DNA of 64,000 nt from an uncultured Bacteroidota bacterium. Lineage in GTDB: Bacteria > Bacteroidota > Bacteroidia > Bacteroidales > F082. Below, piece by piece: positions 52,696-60,079 of this stretch. Where the stretch lies: assembly GCA_903891085.1 (NCBI GenBank), contig CAITDJ010000097.1, positions 1 to 64,000 of the forward strand, written 5' to 3'. A program made the translations under genes and the position numbers. Positions within the stretch are counted from its first letter, which is position 1. Each line of letters starts with the position of its first letter. The notes beneath the pieces were generated by a model, which was not told where the DNA came from, searched no databases, and saw only the letters and a program-made list of their open reading frames with translations.

Positions 52696-52930
52696 GATAT
52701 ATTTTCATTTTTTTGAAAAGAAAATGAGGAAGATATATAGGGTGTAATAGGAATTAAAATACTGAAATATAGAGCAATTGAAACAGGAAGATTACCTTGG
52801 TCAAGATTGATCCTTTGACATTGAAAAGCAGACTAATTTTCGAAATTGTTAAAATTTACCAAAATAGTATGTTTACAACGACATTTGCATGATATTTGCA
52901 ACATATTTGGTGTTTACAAATCTAATGAAC

Positions 52931-53677
52931 ATGAAAAAAATTATACTTTCCCTGAGTTTTATTGTATTTGGGATTGTTACTTATGCCCAGCAATCTCTAA
53001 TTCTTTTCCGTAATGATATTGAACTTACCAATGATGATGTTGTCCAGATCGATTCAATACAAGTTGTTGGAGGATACAACGAAGTTATTGCATACGTTCA
53101 AGTCAAAAACACAACCAGACAGGAAATTTCGGTAAAGGTTAGAAGAACCATTATCGACTCGGTGCCCGGTTGTCAGAACCAGATTTGTTGGGGTGGGCTG
53201 TGCTTTTCACCGGATGTTTGGAATTCTCCAACGAGTGAAGCATTGGCAGCAGGTGCTATTTCCGGACCAGAGAGTTTCTCAGGGCATTATCTACCAAATG
53301 ATCATCCGGGAACTTCCATCATTCGCTATACGTTTTATGATGAATCCAACCCAAATGATACTGCATCTGTGATTGTTCAGTATACTGTTGGTTTCCTCTC
53401 GATTGGTGATTTATTGTCAGCCTCAAGCATTAGCAGTCCTTATCCGAATCCGGCCAGTTCAAAAGTGAGTATTGATTATCAATTGCCCGCACAAGTTAAA
53501 ATAGCTGATGTTAAATTATATAATATTGTAGGTCAGGAAGTAAAATCGGAACTATTGACTGGTATTTCTGGAAAGCTTCAATTACAGCTTACTAATTTGA
53601 ATGAGGGTGTTTATTTCATGACTATATTTTTGAATGGTCAGGCGGTAAAGACAAACAGAATAATTATCAGCAGATAG
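52931..53677 (+). CDS. Secreted protein with type IX secretion C-terminal sorting domain
   Basis: A 248-residue exported protein. The signal peptide is MKKIILSLSFIVFGIVTYAQ. The middle (residues 30-155) is beta-rich and has three Cys (CQNQICWGGLC) and VQVKNTTRQEISVKVRRTI; I do not recognise its function. The last 80 residues are a type A sorting domain: SSPYPNPASSKVSIDYQL, VKLYNIVGQEVKSE, LTNLNEGVYFMTIFLNGQ, KTNRIIIS. Such domains direct cargo across the outer membrane through the type IX machinery, with cleavage and cell-surface attachment or release. I start at ATG 52931; in-frame ATGs at 52889 and 52925 would put extra residues before the signal peptide. Confidence 0.88.
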   Translation: MKKIILSLSFIVFGIVTYAQQSLILFRNDIELTNDDVVQIDSIQVVGGYNEVIAYVQVKNTTRQEISVKVRRTIIDSVPGCQNQICWGGLCFSPDVWNSPTSEALAAGAISGPESFSGHYLPNDHPGTSIIRYTFYDESNPNDTASVIVQYTVGFLSIGDLLSASSISSPYPNPASSKVSIDYQLPAQVKIADVKLYNIVGQEVKSELLTGISGKLQLQLTNLNEGVYFMTIFLNGQAVKTNRIIISR

Positions 53678-53697
53678 ATTTAAAGAAAATATTTAAA

Positions 53698-53727
53698 AAC
53701 CGGCAGGATTTCCTGCCGGTTTTTTTT
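53698..53727 (+). terminator. Terminator after the T9SS cargo gene
   Basis: A ten-base stem AACCGGCAGG with CCTGCCGGTT, a four-base loop and a seven-base T run. Confidence 0.92.
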
Positions 53728-53917
53728 ATGCCTTTCAGATTCTATTAGATTTTAGTTGTCTCCCCAATTTATTTTGGAAGGAAATCTTGTTATAGAGGTG
53801 CTTTTTATTTATTCCAATTCATTTTTTTATAAACAATATCACTTATTCTAATGGTTATTATATCAATTAGTTATGTGTTTATCGGAAAGTCAGCCATTCA
53901 GAACAGGTAATTATTCA

Positions 53918-53948
53918 TTTGCTATTTTTATTATTTAGATTATTTTTG
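53918..53948 (+). promoter_or_regulatory. Consensus Bacteroidota promoter for pccB
   Basis: TTTG (53918-53921), a 19-base spacer, then TATTTTTG (53941-53948): an exact fit. Transcription should begin near 53954, leaving a leader of about 106 bases. Confidence 0.8.
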
Positions 53949-53954
53949 CATTAG

Positions 53955-54025
53955 ACAGATAAGTTAGTCTGATGAATGAATGTCGTAATCCAATGACATA
54001 CAATAATTTAGCGTAACTTATCTGT
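53955..54025 (+). promoter_or_regulatory. Structured 5' leader of pccB, candidate cis-regulatory RNA
   Basis: ACAGATAAGTTA at 53955-53966 is exactly complementary to TAACTTATCTGT at 54014-54025. Inside the 47-base span an additional stem ATGTC (53980) / GACAT (53995) can form. The outer stem begins right at the predicted transcription start and ends 35 bases before the pccB ATG. It could be a protein or metabolite-sensing leader or a stabilising 5' stem. No known riboswitch motif is recognised. Confidence 0.5.
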
Positions 54026-54060
54026 TCGTGTCTTTATAAGAAACTAATATTAATCATCTT

Positions 54061-55608
54061 ATGAGTATTAAACAGAAGAACTCTGATTTATTGCGTCGTA
54101 TGCGCGATGCCTTGATGGGTGGAGGAGAAAAAGCCATCGAAAAACAAAAAGCGATTGGAAAACTCACTGCACGTGAGCGAATTATCGCCCTCCTCGATCC
54201 AAAATCTTTTCATGAGTATGACTTATTTGTTGAGCATGCTGCGAAGGATTTTGACATGGATAAGAAGTACCTTCCCGGTGATGGAGTAATAACCGGTACT
54301 GGCACCTTGAGTGGTCATCCGGTTTGTATTTATGCTCAGGATTTCACTGTTGCAGGTGGTTCACTGGGCTGGATGCACGCAAAAAAAATCACTAAAATCA
54401 TGGATCATGCCATGAAATTGAAAGTTCCTATCATTGGGATCAACGATTCAGGTGGTGCGCGTATTCAGGAAGGTGTGAATTCACTGGCAGGTTATGGTGA
54501 AATATTTTATCGTAATACCCAGGCTTCAGGTGTCATACCTCAGATTTCGGTAATACTTGGGCCATGTGCCGGTGGCGCAGTGTACTCTCCGGCACTTACC
54601 GACTTTGTATTTGTTGTTGAAAATATCTCAAAGATGTTTATTACCGGACCCGAGGTGATAAAAACAGTTCTAGGGGAAGAAATATCCATGGAGGAATTGG
54701 GAGGTGCGCGCGTACATTGTGAAATTACTGGTAATGCACATTTCTTTGCAGTGAGTGAGGAAGAATGTTTCGATCAGATAAAAAGTCTAGTAAGTTTCAT
54801 TCCGTGGAATAATAAAAAGAAAGCCGAAAGATTTCCCAAAAAAGCCCCGCTGACAAGGAGTTATAAAATTGATTCTATACTGCCTACAGATCCTCGTTCA
54901 CCTTATGATGTGCGCGATGTTATCAAGGCTTTGGCCGATAATTCAGAATTTTTAGAGGTTCAGGAGCTCTTTGCCGCTAACATCGTTGTTGGATTTGGAC
55001 GTATCAATGGCGATTCCGTTGGTTTTGTTGCCAACCAGCCCAATGTGCTTGCTGGTGTGCTTGATGTTGATTCATCCGACAAAGCAGCCCGCTTTATCAG
55101 ATATTGTGACGCCTTTAATATTCCATTGGTAACATTGGTTGATTTGCCAGGTTATTTACCCGGAATTGATCAGGAGCATGCAGGTGTTATCCGACATGGT
55201 GCCAAAGTTTTGTATGCCTATTCTGAAGCTACTGTTCCGAAAATTACAGTTATCATGCGTAAGGCTTATGGAGGAGGCTATATTGCTATGTGTTCAAACC
55301 ATTTAAGGGCCGATTTTGTATTTGCGTGGCCAACAGCCGAAATTGCAGTAATGGGTCCCGAAGGCGCAGCAAATATCATCTTCCGCAAAGAAATTCTTGC
55401 TGCTGAAAATCCGGATGAAATGCGTGCCAAGATGGTGGAGGAATACAAAACAAAATTTGCAAATCCTTATGTGGCAGCAGCTTATGGTTATGTTGATGCT
55501 GTCATTGAACCATCCGAAACGCGTAGAATGTTAATGCATTCACTCGAAATTTCTAAAGAAAAAGTTGTAGATGTCCCTTCCAAGAAACATGGTATTCCAC
55601 CATTTTAA
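54061..55608 (+). CDS. pccB: Propionyl-CoA carboxylase beta / acyl-CoA carboxyltransferase
   Basis: A 515-residue carboxyltransferase that moves CO2 between biotin and an acyl-CoA, most likely propionyl-CoA to methylmalonyl-CoA or the reverse. The N half has KLTARERIIALLDPKSFHEY and INDSGGARIQEGVNSLAGY, then GPCAGGAVYSPALTDF. The C half has VDLPGYLPGIDQEHAGVIRH and MRKAYGGGYIAMCS. This pattern fits PccB and the alpha subunit of methylmalonyl-CoA decarboxylase (MmdA); without a neighbouring sodium-pump beta subunit gene I prefer PccB. The biotin carrier gene follows after 12 bases. Its leader is long and structured. Confidence 0.9.
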   Translation: MSIKQKNSDLLRRMRDALMGGGEKAIEKQKAIGKLTARERIIALLDPKSFHEYDLFVEHAAKDFDMDKKYLPGDGVITGTGTLSGHPVCIYAQDFTVAGGSLGWMHAKKITKIMDHAMKLKVPIIGINDSGGARIQEGVNSLAGYGEIFYRNTQASGVIPQISVILGPCAGGAVYSPALTDFVFVVENISKMFITGPEVIKTVLGEEISMEELGGARVHCEITGNAHFFAVSEEECFDQIKSLVSFIPWNNKKKAERFPKKAPLTRSYKIDSILPTDPRSPYDVRDVIKALADNSEFLEVQELFAANIVVGFGRINGDSVGFVANQPNVLAGVLDVDSSDKAARFIRYCDAFNIPLVTLVDLPGYLPGIDQEHAGVIRHGAKVLYAYSEATVPKITVIMRKAYGGGYIAMCSNHLRADFVFAWPTAEIAVMGPEGAANIIFRKEILAAENPDEMRAKMVEEYKTKFANPYVAAAYGYVDAVIEPSETRRMLMHSLEISKEKVVDVPSKKHGIPPF

Positions 55609-55620
55609 TCATAAGAAAAT

Positions 55621-55971
55621 ATGAAAGAACACAAAAGCGAACCGGTGAAAGAATACCAAACCCTCGTTATTGATGGGGTAGAATATCAAACATTATTAAC
55701 TAATAAATATGTTTCGCGCAAACCATACGCGCGGAGAGATTTCGGACAGATACTGGCATTTATCCCCGGTACCATCACGGCTGTTTATGTGAAAGAAGGT
55801 GACCTTGTAAAGCATGGTCAGGATTTGGTTGAATTGGAAGCCATGAAAATGTTGAATCAGATGAAGGCTCCTTTCGATGCTAAAGTGATCAAAGTGAATG
55901 CTGTGCAAGGAGAAAGGGTGACGAAAAACTATATTTTGGTCGAGTTGAAAGCAACAAATGAAGAAGTCTGA
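55621..55971 (+). CDS. Biotin carboxyl carrier protein of the acyl-CoA carboxylase
   Basis: A 116-residue carrier. The biotin Lys is in ELEAMKMLNQMKAP, at about residue 76; the half-barrel around it (IPGTITAVYVKEGDLVKHGQ, VQGERVTKNYILVEL) is typical of biotinyl domains. The N-terminal 40 residues (TLVIDGVEYQTLLTNKYVSR) form a small extra region. It serves the carboxyltransferase encoded just upstream; the biotin carboxylase that would load it is not in the window. Its last 43 bases overlap the 3' end of the opposite-strand engB gene. Confidence 0.9.
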   Translation: MKEHKSEPVKEYQTLVIDGVEYQTLLTNKYVSRKPYARRDFGQILAFIPGTITAVYVKEGDLVKHGQDLVELEAMKMLNQMKAPFDAKVIKVNAVQGERVTKNYILVELKATNEEV

Positions 55972-56549
55972 TTCCCGATGAGGTCAAGTATTTCATTTTT
56001 ACCCTGACCTGATATTGCAGAAGTTGAAATAATAATCGGCAACTCCTCCCAATTTTGGAGGAGTTGTTTTTTATATATCTCCAGGTTTTTTGCCCGTGTA
56101 TTTATTCCTAATTTGTCGGTTTTTGTGAAAACAAGCACAAATGGAATCTGTGCTTCAGCCATCCATTCAATAAAAACAAGATCAATTTTTTGTGGCTCAA
56201 GCCGCGAATCAATGAGTATAAATGTGTAAACGAGATTCTCTCGTTTTAACATATAATTATGCAACAGTTTATCCCATTTTTCACGTTCTGTTTTCGAACG
56301 CTTCGCGAAACCATAACCTGGTAAATCGACAAGATACCAGTTTCCGTTGATAAGAAAATGATTTACAGTGATCGTCTTACCTGGTTTTCCGGATGTTTTG
56401 GCCAAACCTTTTTTACCTGTTATTGCGTTAATTAATGACGATTTTCCCACGTTCGACCGCCCGATAAATGCAAACTCCGGAAAACGAGTTTCAGGAAGTT
56501 TCGACATTTGTGTATTACTTTGTAAAAATTCAGCGGTCTCTATTATCAT
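55929..56549 (-). CDS. engB: Ribosome-biogenesis GTPase EngB/YsxC
   Basis: A 206-residue GTPase needed for 50S assembly. G1 GRSNVGKSSLINAI near 30, G2 region GKTITVNHFLI, G3 LVDLPGYGFAKRS, G4 VFTKTDKLG and G5-like STSAISGQGKNEIL. The C terminus is slightly long and runs 43 bases into the convergent biotin carrier gene; the overlap is seen directly. The start overlaps the GlsB stop by four bases (ATGA), so it is the third gene of a unit glsA-glsB-engB. Confidence 0.95.
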   Translation of the reverse strand: MIIETAEFLQSNTQMSKLPETRFPEFAFIGRSNVGKSSLINAITGKKGLAKTSGKPGKTITVNHFLINGNWYLVDLPGYGFAKRSKTEREKWDKLLHNYMLKRENLVYTFILIDSRLEPQKIDLVFIEWMAEAQIPFVLVFTKTDKLGINTRAKNLEIYKKQLLQNWEELPIIISTSAISGQGKNEILDLIGNQTSSFVAFNSTKI

Positions 56550-57496
56550 GATAGATGTAGTGGTTTTTGGTCAGGGATAAATGTTTTTATGTGCCTGTCT
56601 ACTTTAAGTGGATGCATATCATCGAAAGTGATAATAATACCGGTTTCTTCCACTTGTCCGAAAGAGGCATTCAAGGCAGTTCCAAAAGTTTTCATTGTCG
56701 ATGAGAGGTTCATATAGGCATCAAAAAGTGGTGGTATGTTTTCATTGCGTAGCCTTATCTCCCTGTTCATATTCTTATAATCTTCCTTGTAATTTGTGCC
56801 ACAAAGAACACTTTCAATCTTTTCTTTCGGAGAGGTAATTTGCAAAGGGATATGCGGAGTTACAAGTTGCTCATTATCAGGAAAATATTTATCCATAAAT
56901 GACAATAGCAAATCGCGCGCATACACATCGAAATGACCATACATAGTCACCTTTCCAAAGAAATATTTTGATTGTGGATTAATTGTAATGAGGGCACCAA
57001 GTCCATCCCACAGATTATCGAGAGAATACATCCCTTTCCTTAAATTTGTCGTAGGTTGGTAATCCGGCTGCACAAATGATCGACCGAGTTCGATGGTATA
57101 GGGGATATATTCTTCAACAAATTTTGGTGAATAATAAAAAAGCTTGGCGGTGGGCGTCTGAACCTGACCTTTATTATCGATACTGAGATTATTACAATCA
57201 ATGAAACGATAACCTCCCATTACCTCTTTGTTTCTGGGATTCCAAACGATGAGCTGTTTGAATGCGTTTTCACCTAAATCATATGTATCAATATCCACTT
57301 CTTTGCCTGTACCACCTCCCGAATGGCGAAAAGTAAGCTCACGTAAACGGCCGATTTCAAGCATAAGATTGGGTGAATCGTTATCAGAAAAAATATAAAT
57401 TTCATTATCACCTTTGTTGGTTTTTCGTAAAAAGCGTTCCTGAGATAGTTCTTTCAGCAGAACATCGGACGGTATGGCAGGGATTATGGTTTCCAT
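56546..57496 (-). CDS. glsB: GlsB-like N-acyltransferase (GNAT fold) for glycine-type aminolipids
   Basis: A 316-residue protein of the acetyltransferase-like (hemolysin/OlsB-related) family. Marks: LMLEIGRLRELTFRHSGGGTGKEVD (shortened here), YDLGENAFKQLIVWNPRN and GGYRFIDC, then YTIELGRSFVQPDYQP and LDNLWDGLGALI. In Bacteroides the paired proteins GlsB and GlsA build glycine lipids: GlsB adds a 3-hydroxy fatty acid to the amino group. The next-door acyltransferase at 57530 strengthens this assignment. Ornithine-lipid-type use is the main alternative. It lies between the acyltransferase gene and engB with an ATGA overlap to the latter. Confidence 0.75.
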   Translation of the reverse strand: METIIPAIPSDVLLKELSQERFLRKTNKGDNEIYIFSDNDSPNLMLEIGRLRELTFRHSGGGTGKEVDIDTYDLGENAFKQLIVWNPRNKEVMGGYRFIDCNNLSIDNKGQVQTPTAKLFYYSPKFVEEYIPYTIELGRSFVQPDYQPTTNLRKGMYSLDNLWDGLGALITINPQSKYFFGKVTMYGHFDVYARDLLLSFMDKYFPDNEQLVTPHIPLQITSPKEKIESVLCGTNYKEDYKNMNREIRLRNENIPPLFDAYMNLSSTMKTFGTALNASFGQVEETGIIITFDDMHPLKVDRHIKTFIPDQKPLHLS

Positions 57497-57529
57497 CTTT
57501 TCAAAATATAGATAATCAGTAATATATGT

Positions 57530-58384
57530 TTACAGTTTGAATTCTACAGCACTATCTTCTGCCAAATTGTACGAATGAACTCGCAACTTTTCGGCCCATT
57601 GGGAATCAGAAAAACGACCGTCGAATGTTTGCCATGGAATCGATTTCCCGAAAATAATTCGCATTGTAGTCCTTTTTTGCTTGTGAAATTCATCGGAAAG
57701 GTACAACATTTCAATGTTTGCCTTGATACCTATTTTTTTACGGAATGCACTCAGGTTATAAAAGAAGTTCGAATTGCGGCCACTGATAAAGGTGGGGATA
57801 ATATCACGCCTGCTCTTGCGGGCCCTGGTAATGAAAGTTTTTTTCCATTCAAGATCCTCAATCTTTCCGTTTTTACGACGCGAAACCAACCCGAAAGGGA
57901 AATAAATGATTAAATTTTCACTTTCAAATGTTTGATGAAATAGCCGTATATTTTCAGCATTACTGCCGTGTTTGTTGATAGGAATGAACAACGGTTTCAG
58001 ATTTTCGAGCAATAATAATATATCATTTACCGGAAACAACACATCCTTTCTTACCCTTCCGACGGCTTGCATCAGACCTACCCCATCGATACCACCAAGC
58101 GGATGGTTTGCTGCAACAATTACGCGACCATTTGATGGGATGTTTTCAAGGCCAACAGCTTCAACCCGTATGGCATATTCAGCGAGTATTGCATCAACAA
58201 AATCGAGCCCAAATAAATCGGACGCCTTATTTATCATTGCATTCACTTCATCCTGATGTACAATACGCTTGAGATAATTGATGATAAATTGAGGTAAAAA
58301 CCGTGCGAGTTTAGGGTTCTTTTTTGCCAACACACCCTCTACATCAATCGTTTTTTGTTGAAGTTTTCCGGCCTCATCTGCCAT
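57530..58384 (-). CDS. glsA: GlsA-like O-acyltransferase (PlsC superfamily)
   Basis: A 284-residue acyltransferase without obvious membrane helices. The active-site motif is NHPLGGIDGVGL: His and Asp are separated by five residues rather than the usual four, as in the hemolysin-linked subfamily. The later motif is YFPFGLVSRRKNGKIED in place of FPEGTR. IPTFISGRNSNFFYNLSAF is also characteristic. Expected role is adding the second fatty acid to the hydroxy group of an N-acylated amino acid made by GlsB. It is the first gene of glsA-glsB-engB, with a -7 element at 58410. Confidence 0.75.
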   Translation of the reverse strand: MADEAGKLQQKTIDVEGVLAKKNPKLARFLPQFIINYLKRIVHQDEVNAMINKASDLFGLDFVDAILAEYAIRVEAVGLENIPSNGRVIVAANHPLGGIDGVGLMQAVGRVRKDVLFPVNDILLLLENLKPLFIPINKHGSNAENIRLFHQTFESENLIIYFPFGLVSRRKNGKIEDLEWKKTFITRARKSRRDIIPTFISGRNSNFFYNLSAFRKKIGIKANIEMLYLSDEFHKQKRTTMRIIFGKSIPWQTFDGRFSDSQWAEKLRVHSYNLAEDSAVEFKL

Positions 58385-58409
58385 ATATCTCTGTTTAATA
58401 GATCTTCAA

Positions 58410-58417
58410 CAAAAATA
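58410..58417 (-). promoter_or_regulatory. -7 element TATTTTTG before glsA
   Basis: TATTTTTG on the minus strand fits TAnnTTTG, 26 bases before the glsA ATG. Confidence 0.45.
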
Positions 58418-58650
58418 GGGAAAATGGAGTATCAAAATGATGAATTCAAACATTTCAAACTAAACTTTACATTATTCAGCTAATCAATTACTTACAATAG
58501 ATCTGAATCGAGATTGTTAATAAACCTGCTGATTGGGGTTTGTTGTAACATGTTGATAACTTATTTCATGTGGTAATTGGCACACAGTCAATATAATACG
58601 AGTATGTGTTGATTATATTTACTTCAAATTGTAACATTTGATAACTTTTG

Positions 58651-58675
58651 TGGTAAAATATGGGGTAATGTGGGA
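58651..58675 (+). promoter_or_regulatory. Probable MraZ operator: three direct repeats
   Basis: TGGTA (58651), TGGGG (58661) and TGGGA (58671), each followed by a five-base spacer, so the repeat period is exactly 10. MraZ proteins bind arrays of TGGGN boxes with five-base spacers in front of their own operon. The array ends ten bases before a near-consensus -7 element TATTTTTA (58686-58693), where binding would block the -33 region. One box has a single mismatch. Confidence 0.7.
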
Positions 58676-58713
58676 AAAAATGCACTATTTTTACGACTTA
58701 ATAATCCAATATT

Positions 58714-59181
58714 TTGAGCTACCCGATCGGACAATATCATTGTAAGTTAGATGCCAAGGGGCGTTTGATGGTTCCGGCCGACTGTAAAGACCAACTTGGT
58801 GATCTCGCCAATGAAGGTTTTGTACTTCGTCCGGGGCTATTCAGCCAATGTCTTGAGCTCTATACGATGAGTGATTGGATGCGTACCCAGGACAAGCTGA
58901 AATCGTTAAATCAGTTTGTGCGGTCGAATGTTGAGTTGGTTCGTAAATACAATGCCGGTGCAAAATTAGTCAGGCTCGATAGTACGGGTCGGCTACTCAT
59001 CCCTAAAAACCTTATTGATGAAGGTGGTTTGCAAAAAGAGGTGATACTTACTTCTTTGACGGTCAAGATGGAGTTATGGGATGCAGATGCATACCAAACT
59101 GAAATCAATCGAATTGATGAAACTGAGTTCGAAAAAATGGCCACAGAGAAATTAGGTAACATCAATTTTGCAAACGATTAA
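58714..59181 (+). CDS. mraZ: Transcriptional regulator MraZ
   Basis: A 155-residue AbrB-fold DNA-binding protein that controls the division and cell wall cluster. Two SpoVT/AbrB-like domains: IGQYHCKLDAKGRLMVPADC at the start and GAKLVRLDSTGRLLIPKNL near 88-106. The start codon is TTG at 58714; two in-frame stops lie at 58699-58704 and no ATG is available before the first domain. The putative operator lies upstream at 58651. It is three bases before rsmH. Confidence 0.93.
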   Translation: MSYPIGQYHCKLDAKGRLMVPADCKDQLGDLANEGFVLRPGLFSQCLELYTMSDWMRTQDKLKSLNQFVRSNVELVRKYNAGAKLVRLDSTGRLLIPKNLIDEGGLQKEVILTSLTVKMELWDADAYQTEINRIDETEFEKMATEKLGNINFAND

Positions 59182-59184
59182 ACT

Positions 59185-60078
59185 ATGTACCATCTTCCTG
59201 TTTTACTTGCTGACAGTATAGAAGGATTAAACATTAACCCCAGTGGGTTATATGTGGATGTTACTTTCGGTGGAGGCGGACATGCGTTGCAGATTTTGAA
59301 CAGACTGACATCAGGACATTTGTATGGATTTGATCAGGATAAAGATGCCGAAGCAAATGCCTTCAGTGATGAACGATTTACGTTTGTTCCACAAAATTTC
59401 AAATACCTCAAGAATTTTCTCTCTTTATATGGCGTAAAGAAAGTGGATGGTATTCTGGCCGATCTGGGTGTGTCATCACATCAGTTTGATGTGGCTGATA
59501 AGGGTTTTTCGACACGTTATGAAGGACAATTGGATATGCGCATGGATCAGAATAATCCATTGACGGCTGCCCTGATAATTAGTTCTTATGCAGAAGAAAA
59601 TCTTTCAGCTATCCTCTGGAAATATGGTGAATTGCCCAATGCCAGACGCATGGCACAAACTCTCGTTGCGGCCCGCAACAACAAACCAATCCAAACAACT
59701 TTTGACCTAAAGGAAGCCATCAGGAAACATTTGCCTCGCAACAAGGAAAACAAGGTGCTGGCGCAGGTATTTCAGGCTTTGCGGATTGAAGTGAATCAGG
59801 AACTCCATGTGTTGGAATTGTTTCTTGCACAATGTGCAGGATTATTAAATCAGGGTGGGCGGTTGGTAGTTATTTCCTATCACTCACTCGAAGACAGACT
59901 GGTGAAGAATTTCATGAAATCGGGGAATGCCGAAGGAAATATAGAAAAGGATTTTTTTGGAAACGACTTGTCACCATACCGTTTAATCAGTCGAAAAGCA
60001 ATCGTAGCCTCCGACATGGAGATCGGACAAAACAGCCGTTCACGCAGTGCCCGCTTACGAATTGCCGAAAAGAAATAA
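59185..60078 (+). CDS. rsmH: 16S rRNA (cytosine1402-N4)-methyltransferase
   Basis: Methylates N4 of C1402 in 16S rRNA. Marks: YHLPVLLADSIEGL, VDVTFGGGGHALQIL (SAM loop), ILADLGVSSHQFD and RMDQNNPLTA, then FQALRIEVNQEL and VISYHSLEDRLVKNFM. Length 297 is typical. It ends one base before the ftsL ATG. Confidence 0.97.
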   Translation: MYHLPVLLADSIEGLNINPSGLYVDVTFGGGGHALQILNRLTSGHLYGFDQDKDAEANAFSDERFTFVPQNFKYLKNFLSLYGVKKVDGILADLGVSSHQFDVADKGFSTRYEGQLDMRMDQNNPLTAALIISSYAEENLSAILWKYGELPNARRMAQTLVAARNNKPIQTTFDLKEAIRKHLPRNKENKVLAQVFQALRIEVNQELHVLELFLAQCAGLLNQGGRLVVISYHSLEDRLVKNFMKSGNAEGNIEKDFFGNDLSPYRLISRKAIVASDMEIGQNSRSRSARLRIAEKK

Positions 60079-60079
60079 G

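Larger units (their letters stand above)
52542..52930. other. Stretch without a gene between mutS2 and the T9SS cargo gene
   Basis: 389 bases. Contents seen: the minus-strand -7 element for mutS2 at 52560, a two-part hairpin at 52656-52695 followed by a T-rich tract, a second hairpin at 52705-52727, and, near the cargo gene, two ATATTTG-type near-matches to the -7 element (about 52890-52912). No convincing small ORF or tRNA. Confidence 0.6.
53678..54060. other. Stretch without a gene between the T9SS cargo gene and pccB
   Basis: 383 bases holding the cargo-gene terminator (53698-53727), about 190 bases of A/T-rich sequence in which I see nothing, then a consensus promoter (53918-53948) and a structured leader (53955-54025) for pccB. 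Confidence 0.7.
58385..58713. other. Stretch without a gene between glsA and mraZ
   Basis: 329 bases. It holds the minus-strand -7 element for glsA (58410), A/T-rich sequence with two loose TGTTrATAA motifs (58515, 58551), three TGGNN repeats (58651-58675) and the mraZ promoter region. No ORF is visible. Confidence 0.6.

Noticed and set aside
58515..58559. Two TGTTrATAA motifs that resemble DnaA boxes upstream of mraZ
   Set aside because: Only two loose matches, each with a mismatch, in A/T-rich DNA, and no dnaA, dnaN or other origin gene nearby.
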